From assembly GCA_016935755.1 (NCBI GenBank), contig JAFGQI010000046.1:1-55393 (forward strand): a stretch of DNA of 55,393 nt. The letters are read 5' to 3'. The position numbers and the translations under genes were made by a program. Positions within the stretch are counted from its first letter, which is position 1. Every line of letters starts with the position of its first letter. The stretch is from Anaerolineales bacterium. GTDB taxonomy: Bacteria > Chloroflexota > Anaerolineae > Anaerolineales > UBA4823. This document shows, one piece after another, positions 55,393-55,393 of the stretch. The notes beneath the pieces are model-generated. The model was not told the origin of the DNA. It made no database searches and worked only from the letters and a program-made list of their open reading frames with translations.

Positions 55393-55393
55393 C

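Overview
The window looks like chromosomal DNA from a member of the Chloroflexota, most likely the Anaerolineae. This is inferred from gene content (TrpB2-type tryptophan synthase beta chain, Ino1, Rex, and large sigma, kinase and TPR signalling proteins) and from moderately high GC; there is no rRNA gene to settle it. Most of it is ordinary core genome with strong, recognisable promoters (TTGACA-N16/17-TATAAT-like) and Shine-Dalgarno sites. At least two genes (138 and 48219) appear to start at the transcription start itself (leaderless).

Layout. 138-2663: a sigma-factor-like domain fused to a membrane helix, a LysM module and a C-terminal propeller-like domain. 2701-6045: promoter and operon for the E1 alpha, E1 beta and E2 subunits of a 2-oxoacid dehydrogenase (no E3). 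6094-11331: aldo/keto reductase, an unknown protein, a GH3 glycosidase and an MFS transporter. 11368-17164: a site-2 protease with CBS domains, then a tight cation-transport operon (P-type Ca-type ATPase, CPA2 antiporter, PII-like protein). 17248-19090 (minus): trpB2 behind a tryptophan T-box riboswitch. 19112-28195 (minus): nusA-ylxR-infB-rbfA-nrnA-truB-ribF-thyA-folA, the translation/transcription cluster joined to thymidylate/folate genes.

28283-30678 (plus): a type II toxin-antitoxin pair overlapping a nitroreductase, then a histone-deacetylase-like hydrolase and a PspC-domain protein. 30718-37665 is the most accessory-looking part: a pseudokinase fused to a Schlafen AlbA_2 domain, a divergent LuxR-type HTH protein, a membrane NTPase with a near-perfect 111-bp TPR repeat array, a HIT protein, an LRR remnant with a stop codon, and a MazEF module, ending at tRNA-Pro.

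38030-47447 (plus): ino1, yebC-ruvC-ruvA-proC, then atpA-atpG-atpD-atpC without delta or Fo genes, followed by a degenerate MreB-like gene. 47471-50122: divergent rex and obg-nadD with a Rex operator between them. 50183-55227 (minus): glnA, an alpha/beta hydrolase, a large lipoprotein and tRNA-Arg. The last 165 bases hold only an imperfect inverted repeat.

The best candidates for undescribed biology are the pseudokinase-Schlafen protein with its neighbours, the membrane-tethered sigma-LysM fusion, and the ATPase/antiporter/PII-like operon.
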